From contig NC_079887.1 of the NCBI RefSeq assembly GCF_029227915.1, positions 17,359,650-17,423,649 of the forward strand: DNA of 64,000 nucleotides. The letters are read 5' to 3'. The DNA comes from Hydractinia symbiolongicarpus. Lineage: Eukaryota > Cnidaria > Hydrozoa > Anthoathecata > Hydractiniidae. The notes below the pieces were generated by a model. It made no database searches. It was not told where the DNA came from and saw only the letters and a list, made by a program, of their open reading frames with translations. Positions 57,501 to 64,000 of this stretch are shown here, piece after piece. A program made the position numbers and the translations under genes. Every line of letters begins with the position of its first letter. The first letter of the stretch is position 1.

Positions 57501-59974
57501 GCCTTTATTAGGCGTAAAAAGGCCATATTTCGGCATTTAGAGGCCTGCACACGTAGTTGACGTTGTAATAAAGCCATGGCGCAATGCAAAACGACTTGGA
57601 AAGTCGTAGTCCATTGAGAGTGGAAGGATTAAACCAATGGTAACCTGCGCAGGCACGTGGAACCTCGTGGTTTACGTGTAAGGCCTTTATTAGGCGTAAA
57701 AAGCCCATATTATGGCCTTTAGAGGCCTGTGCGCGCAGTTGACTGTGTTTTAAAGACATGACGCAGTGGAAAACGACTTGGGATGTCGTAGTCTATTGAA
57801 ATTTGAAGGACTAGACAAATGGTAACCTGCGCAGGCACGTGGAACTACGTGATTTATGTATAGGGCCTTTATTTGGCGTCAAAAGGCCATATTACGGCCT
57901 TTAGAGGCCTGTTACGTAGTTGACGGTGTTATAAAGCCATGGTGCAATAGAAAACGACTTGGGAATTCGTAGTCCATTGAGAGGGAAAGGATTAGATCAA
58001 TGGGAAATAGCACAGGCACGTAGAACCACGTGATTTACGTGTAAGGCCTTTATTAGGCATCAAAAGCCCATATTACAGCGTTTAAAGGCCTGTGCGCGTA
58101 GTTGACTCTGTTTTACAGACATGGTGTAATGGAAAAAGGCTTGGGAGGGGAAAATCCATTAAGAGTGGAAGGATTAGCCCAATGGTAAACAGCGCAGGCA
58201 CGTGGAACCACGTGATTTACGTGTAAGGCTTTTATTAGGCATTAAAACAACATATTATAGTCTTTAGAGGCCTGTCCACGTAGTTGACGGTGTTGTAAAG
58301 GCATGGCGTAATGGAACTCGACTTGAGTCGTCGTAGAATATTGAGAGCAGATGGATTAGACCAATGGTAACCTGCGAATGGCACGCGAAAACACGTGATT
58401 CACGTGTAAGGCCTTTATTAGGCGTAAAAAGCCCATATTACAGCGTTTAGATGCCTGTGCACGTAGTTCACTGTGTTATAAGGCCATGGCGAAATGGAAA
58501 AGGACTTGGGACGTCGTAGTCAAATGAGAGTAAAAGGATTAGACCAATGGTAACCTGCAAATGGCACGCGAAAACACGTGATTCACGTGTAAGGCTCTTA
58601 TTAGGTGTAGAAAGGCCATATTACGGCCTTTAGAGGCCTGTGCGCGTAGTTGACTGTGTTTTAAAGACATGGCGCAATGGAAAACGACTTGAGTCGTCGT
58701 AGAATATTGAGACTTGAAGGACTACACCAATGGTAACCTGCGCAGGCACGTGGAAATACGTGATTTATGTGTAAGGCTTTTATTAGGCATCAAAAGGCCA
58801 CATTACAGTCTTTTCAGGCCTGAGCGCGTAGTTGATTGTGTTTTAATGACATGATGCAATGGAAAACGACTTGGGAATTCTTATTCATTGAGAGGGAAAG
58901 GATTAGATCAATGGTAAATAGCACAGGCACGTAGAACCACGTGATTTACGTGTAAGGCCTTTATTAGGCATCAAAAGCCCATATTACAGCGTTTAGACGC
59001 CTGTGCGCGTAGTTGACTGTGTTATAAAGACATGATGCAATGGAAAGCCATTTGGGCCGTCGTAGTCCATTGAGAGTGAAAGGATTAGACCAATGGTAAA
59101 TAGCACAGGCACGTGGAACCACGTGATTTACCTGTAAGGCCTTTATTAGGCTTCAAAAGGCCATATTACAGCGTTTAGAGGCCTGTGCGCGTAGTTGACT
59201 CTGTTTTACAGACATGGTGTATTGGAAAAAGGCTTGGGACGGGAAAATCCATTAAGAGTGGAAGGATTAGCCCAATGGTAAACAGCGCAGGCACGTGGAA
59301 CCACGTGATTTACGTGTAAGGCTTTTATTAGGCATTAAAACAACATATTATAGTCTTTAGAGGCCTGTACACGTAGTTGACGGTGTTGTAAAGACATGGC
59401 GTAATGGAACACAACTTGGGACGTCGTAGTCTATTGAGAGTAGATGGATTAGACCAATGGTAACCTGCGAATGGCACGCAAAAACACGTGATTTACGTGT
59501 AAGGCCTTTATTAGGCGTAAAAATCCCATATTACAGCGATTAGATGCCTGTGCACGTAGCTGACTGTGTTATAAGGCTATGGCGAAATGGAAAAGGACTT
59601 GGGACGTCGTAGTCAAATGAGAGTAAAAGGATTAGACCAATGGTAACCTGCGAATGGCACGCGAAAACACGTGATTTACGTGTAAGGCTCTTATTAGGCG
59701 TAGAAAGGCCATATTACGGCTTTTAGAGGCCTGTGCGCGTAGTTGACTGTGTTATAAGGACATGGGGCAATGAGAAACAATTTGAGACGTCGTAGTCTTT
59801 TGAGGGTTGAAGGACTAGACCAATGGTAACCTGCGCAGGCACGTGGAAATACGTGATTTATGTGTAAGGCTTTTATTAGGCGTAAAAAGGCCATATTTCG
59901 GCCTTTAGAGGACTGTACACGTAGTTGATGGTGTTATAAAGCTATGGCGCAATGGAAAACGTCTTTGGAAGTCG
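54522..59974 (+). repeat. 30-monomer HOR, copy 1 (5453 bp)
   Basis: Starts within CATTGAGAGTGGAATGATTAG. It comprises two A-like monomers (54671 and 54854, the latter after TGTGCGCATAG), a segment at about 54930-57278 that matches 50405-52753 (offset 4525 bp), and a final part at 57879-59974 related to the left end of the window. The second copy begins at 59975. Confidence 0.88.
57879..59974 (+). repeat. Left-type (C/D/E-like) island inside the 30-mer
   Basis: Re-introduces types from 0-24 kb: D (GGAAAAAGGCTTGGGAGGGG at 58132, again at 59226), E-like GGAACTCGAC, AACCTGCGAATGGCACGC (58369), and GCGAAATGGAAAAGGAC. It has an internal six-monomer periodicity: 58090-58690 resembles 59183-59760 at about 1092 bp. 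Such types are not seen between about 39 and 57.8 kb. Confidence 0.8.
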
Positions 59975-62900
59975 TAGTCCATTGAGAGTGGAATGATTAG
60001 ACCAATGGTAAACAGCGCAGGCACGTGGAACCACGTGTTTTACGTGTAAGGCCTTTATTAGGCATCAAAAGCCTATATTACAGCGTTTAGAGGCCTGTGC
60101 GCGTAGTTGACTGTAATATAAAGCCATGGCGCAAAGGAAAACGGCTTGGGAAGTCGTAGTCCATTGAGAGTGGAATGATTAGACCAATGGTAAACAGCGC
60201 AGGCACGTGGAACCACGTGATTTACGTGTAAGGCCTTTATTAGGCATCAAAAGGCCATATTACAGCGTTTAGAGACCTGTGCGCATAGTTGACTGTGTTT
60301 TAAAGACATGGCGTAATGGAAAACGACTTGGGACGTCGTACTCTATTGAAATTTGAAGGACTAGACCAATGGTAACATGCGCAGGCACGAGGAACCACGT
60401 GAAATTTTTAACGCCTTTATTAGGCGTAAAAAGGCCATATTTCGGCCTTTAGAGGCCTGTACACGTAGTTGACGTTGTTATAAAGCCGTGGCGCAATGCA
60501 AAACGACATGGAAAGTCGTAGTCCATTGAGAGTGGAAGGATTAAACCAATGGTAACCTGCGTAGGCACGTGGAACCACGTGGTTTACGTGTAAGGCCTTT
60601 ATTAGGAGTAAAAAGCCCATATTATGGCCTTTAGAGGCCTGTGCGCGCAGTAGACTGTGTTTTAAACACATGACGCAGTAGAAAACGACTTGGGACGTCG
60701 TAGTCTATTGAAATTTGAAGGACTAGACCAATGGTAACCTGCGCAGGCACGTGGAACTACGTGATTTATGTATAGGGCCTTTATTTGGCGTCAAAAGGCC
60801 ATATTACGGCCTTTAGAGGCCTGTTACGTAGTTGACGGTGTTATAAAGCCATGGCGCAATGGAAAACGACTTGGAAATTCGTAGTCCAATGAAAGGGAAA
60901 GGATTAGATCAATGGTAAACAGCGCAGGCACGTGGAACCACGTGATTTACGTGTAAGGCCTTTATTAGGCATCAAAAGGCCATATTACAACGTTTAGAGA
61001 CCTGTGCGCGTAGTTGACTGTGTTTTGAAGACATGGCGTAATGAAAAATGACTTGATACGTCGTAGTCTATTGAGAGTGGAAGGATTAGACCAATGGTAA
61101 CCTGCGCAGGCACGTGGAACTACGTGATTTATGTGTAGGGCCTTTATTTGGCGTCAAAAGGTCATATTACGGCCTTTAGAGGCATGTTACGTAGATGACG
61201 GTGTTATAAAGACATGGCGCAATGGAAAACGACTTGGGAATTCGTAGTCCATTGAGAGGGAAAAGATTAGATCAATGGTAAATAGCACAGGCACGTAGAA
61301 CCACGTGATTTACGTGTAAGGCCTTTATTAGGCATCAAAAGCCCATATTACAGCGTTTAGAGGCCTGTGCGCGTAGTTGACTGTGTTATAAAGCCGTGGC
61401 GCAAAGGAAAACGGCTTGGGAAGTCGTAGTCCATTGAGAGTGGAATGATTAGACCAATGGTAAACAGCGCAGGCAAGTGGAACCACGTGATTTACGTGTA
61501 AGGCCTTTATTAGGCATCAAAAGGCCATACTACAGCGTTTAGAGACCTGTGCGCGTAGTTGTCTGTGTTTTAAAGACATGGCGAAATGGAAAACGACTTG
61601 GGACGTCGTAGTCTATTGAAATTTGAAGGACTAGACCAATGGTAACATGCGCAGGCACGTGGAACCACGTGATTTACGTGTAAGGCCTTTATTAGGCGTA
61701 AAAAGCCCATATTATGGCCTTTAGAGGCCTTTGCGCGCAGTTGACGGTGTTTTAAAGACATGGCGCAATGGAAAACGACTTGGGACGTCGTTTTCTATTG
61801 AAATTTGAAGGACTAGATCAATGGTAACCTGCGCAGGCACGTGGAACTACGTGATTTATGTGTAGGGCCTTTATTTGGCGTCAAAAGGGCATATTACGGC
61901 CTTTAGAGGCCTGTTACGTAGTTGACGGTGTCATAAAGCCATGGCGCAATGGAAAACGACTTGGGAATTCGTAGTCAATTGAGAGTGCAAGGGTTAGGCC
62001 AATGGTAATCTGCGCAGGCACGAGGAACCACGTGATTATTTTTAAGGCCCTTATTAGACGTAGAAAGGCCATACTACGGCCTTTAGAGGCCTGTGCGCGT
62101 AGTTGACTGTGTTTTAAGGACATGGCGCAATGGAAAACGACTTCAGACGTCGTAGTCTATTGAGGGTTGAAGGACTAGACCAATGGTAACCTGCGCAGGC
62201 ACGTGGAAATACGTGATTTATGTGTATGGCTTTTATTGGGCATCAAAAGGCCATATTACAGTCTTTACAGGCCTGTGCGCGTAGTTGATTGTGTTTTAAT
62301 GACATGACGCAATGTAAAAATATTTGGGAAGTCGTATTCCATTGAGAGTGGAAGGTTTAGGCCAACGGTAATTTGCGCAGGCACGAGGAAATTCGTGATT
62401 TATGTGTAAGGCTTTTATTTGGCGCCAAAAGCCATATTACGGCATTTTGAGGCCTGCTAGCGTAGTTGACGGTGTTATAAAGCCATGGCGCAATGGAAAA
62501 CGTCTTTGGAAGTCGTAATCCATTAAGAGTGGAAGGATTGGACCAATGGTAAACAGCGCAGGTACGTAGAACCATGTGTTTTACGTGTAAGGCCTTTATT
62601 AGGTATCAAAAGGCCATATTACGGCATTTAGAGGTCTATAAGGGTAGTTGACGCTGTTAAAAAGCCATGCCACAATGGAAAACGACATGCAAAGTCGTAG
62701 TCCATTGAGAGTGGAAGAATTAGAACAATGGTAACCTGCGCAGGCACTTGGAACCACGTGATTTATGTACAAGGCTTTTATTAAGCATCAAAAGGCCATA
62801 TTACAGTCTTTACACGCCTGTGCGCGTAGTTGATTGTGTTTTAATGACATGACGCAATGTAAAACGATTTGGGAAGTCGTATTCCATTGAGAGTGGAAGG

Positions 62901-63336
62901 ATTAGGCCAATGGTAACCTGCGCAGTCACGAGGAACCACGGGAAATTTTTAACGCCTTTATTAGGCGTAAAAAGGCCATATTTCGGCATTTAGAGGCCTG
63001 CACACGTAGTTGACGTTGTAATAAAGCCATGGCGCAATGCAAAACGACTTGGAAAGTCGTAGTCCATTGAGAGTGGAAGGATTAAACCAATGGTAACCTG
63101 CGCAGGCACGTGGAACCTCGTGGTTTACGTGTAAGGCCTTTATTAGGCGTAAAAAGCCCATATTATGGCCTTTAGAGGCCTGTGCGCGCAGTTGACTGTG
63201 TTTTAAAGACATGACGCAGTGGAAAACGACTTGGGATGTCGTAGTCTATTGAAATTTGAAGGACTAGACCAATGGTAACCTGCGCAGGCACGTGGAACTA
63301 CGTGATTTATGTATAGGGCCTTTATTTGGCGTCAAA
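59975..63336 (+). repeat. 30-monomer HOR, copy 2, truncated at an abnormal join
   Basis: Matches 54522-57883 at an offset of 5453 bp with roughly 20 differences noted by eye (for example GCAGTAGAC at 60648, GGTTTAGGCCAACGG at 62355, TTACACGCC at 62810, CACGGGAAAT at 62937). This is clearly more divergence than between the two 14-mer or 24-mer copies. It stops inside a monomer at 63336. Confidence 0.88.
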
Positions 63337-63480
63337 TTGAGAGTGAAAGGATTAGACCAATGGTAAATAGCACAGGCACGTGGAACCACGTGATTTACCT
63401 GTAAGGCCTTTATTAGGCATCAAAAGCCCATATTACAGCGTTTAAAGGCCTGTGCGCGTAGTTGACTCTGTTTTACAGAC
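63211..63480 (+). repeat. 270-bp composite monomer with an out-of-register join
   Basis: The monomer starting at 63211 runs to TTTGGCGTCAAA at 63336 (position about 125) and continues directly with TTGAGAGTGAAAGG, which belongs at position about 37. The next start box is at 63481, 270 bp later instead of 182. Only one or two bases are shared by the two partners at the break, so this is a non-homologous join. Confidence 0.9.
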
Positions 63481-64000
63481 ATGGTGTAATGGAAAAAGGC
63501 TTGGGACGGGAAAATCCATTAAGAGTGGAAGGATTAGACAAATGGTAAACAGCGCAGGCACGTGGAACCACGTGATTTACGTGTAAGGCTTTTATTAGGC
63601 ATTAAAACAACATATTATAGTCTTTAGAGGCCTGTACACGTAGTTGACGGTGTTGTAAAGACATGGCGTAATGGAACACAACTTGGGACGTCGTAGTCTA
63701 TTGAGAGTAGATGGATTAGACCAATGGTAACCTGCGAATGGCACGCAAAAACACGTGATTTACGTGTAAGGCCTTTATTAGGCGTAAAAATCCCATATTA
63801 CAGCGATTAGATGCCTGTGCACGTAGCTGACTGTGTTTTAAGGACATGGCGCAATGGAAAACGATTTGAGACGTCGTAGTCTTTTGAGGGTTGAAGGACT
63901 AGACCAATGGTAACCTGCGCAGGCACGTGGAAATACGTGATTTATGTGTAAGGCTTTTCTTAGGCGTAAAAAGGCCATATTTCGGCCTTTAGAGGACTGT
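63337..64000 (+). repeat. C/D/E-type monomers at the right edge
   Basis: Follows about 59070-59570 (GTAAATAGCACAGG, TACCTGTAAGG, GGAAAAAGGC, GGAACACAACTTGG, GCACGCAAAAACACG) and then continues as 59755-59920, skipping one monomer (59571-59752, GCGAAATGG type). The splice lies within the shared GTGCACGTAGCTGACTGTGTT near 63815-63835. The array runs on past the window edge. Confidence 0.83.

Larger units (their letters stand above)
1..64000 (+). repeat. Satellite array of about 350 head-to-tail 182-bp monomers filling the window
   Basis: A box resembling ATGGCGCAATGG followed by GAAAACGACTTGG recurs every 180-183 bp from end to end, for example at 17103, 17285, 17467, 17649, 17831, 18011, 18193 and 18375. 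A generic monomer reads, in order: start box; GACGTCGTAGTC; CATTGAGAGTGGAAGGATT; AGACCAATGGTAACC; CCTGCGCAGG; CACGTGGAACCACGTG; TTTACGTGTAAGGCC; TTTATTAGGC; AAAAGGCCATATTAC; GGCCTTTAGAGGCCTG; GCGCGTAGTTGACTGTG; TTTTAAAGAC. Every copy has the same orientation; I saw no inversion. No transposon, unique spacer or gene interrupts it. Organisation and size fit a eukaryotic centromeric or heterochromatic satellite, but I do not recognise the family and cannot name the host. Confidence 0.97.

Noticed and set aside
1-64000. Recurrent reading frames of 60-104 codons on the minus strand (and some plus-strand frames of 62-82 codons)
   Set aside because: They repeat once per monomer type and track the satellite sequence. 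The 182-bp unit is not a multiple of three, so frames break after about one monomer. No start context, domain or codon pattern supports translation. One such protein family would need dozens of near-identical genes with random frame ends.
1-64000. CRISPR array
   Set aside because: The whole unit repeats, not a short repeat separated by unique spacers; unit length is 182 bp.
1-64000. Naming the host from the monomer
   Set aside because: I compared it from memory with well-known satellites such as alpha satellite and the Arabidopsis 178-bp repeat and saw no likeness. A database search of one monomer is needed.

Overview
The whole 64,000-base window is tandemly repeated satellite DNA. I found no protein-coding gene, RNA gene, transposon, CRISPR array or stretch of unique sequence. 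The repeat unit (monomer) is about 182 bp, about 46% G+C in the monomer I counted, and all of the roughly 350 monomers run head to tail in the same direction. The only open reading frames are 60-104 codons long. They recur once per monomer type, on both strands, and cannot run far because 182 is not a multiple of three. This points to a eukaryotic chromosome, probably a centromeric, pericentromeric or other heterochromatic block. I do not recognise the monomer and cannot name the organism from it; a plant and an animal are both possible. No CENP-B box is present.

The monomers are not random copies. They fall into distinct types arranged in higher-order repeats (HORs), with several HOR families side by side. 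Left part (1-20.3 kb): an 8-monomer family, here called A-H, seen complete at 17103-18556. Two different 7-monomer shortenings of it lie at 1452-5106. An 11-monomer, 1995-bp HOR is present 2.8 times (8931-14502), followed by a 6-monomer HOR (14555-16738) that is a chimera of the 8-mer and 11-mer families. Middle (20.3-29.1 kb): a 24-monomer, 4355-bp unit present twice almost without differences. Mosaic zone (29.1-39.5 kb): overlapping partial duplications with several different offsets and a gene-conversion-like patch. Right part (39.5-64 kb): a 14-monomer, 2540-bp HOR present twice, a 9-monomer, 1633-bp HOR made from monomers 4-12 of it, a 6340-bp super-unit covering both, and a 30-monomer, 5453-bp unit whose second copy is cut by an out-of-register join at 63336.

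The layout reads as a record of repeated unequal exchange, gene conversion and occasional non-homologous joining in an actively homogenising array. Within each monomer the centre is rich in dyad symmetry: a 10-bp palindrome directly abuts a 16-bp inverted repeat carrying CACGTG, and a 7-bp-arm inverted repeat lies about 50 bp further on. This is the most plausible functional signal in the monomer. Monomer coordinates use the first base of the ATGGCGCAATGG-like box as position 1. Identity statements come from reading by eye, not from computed alignment.
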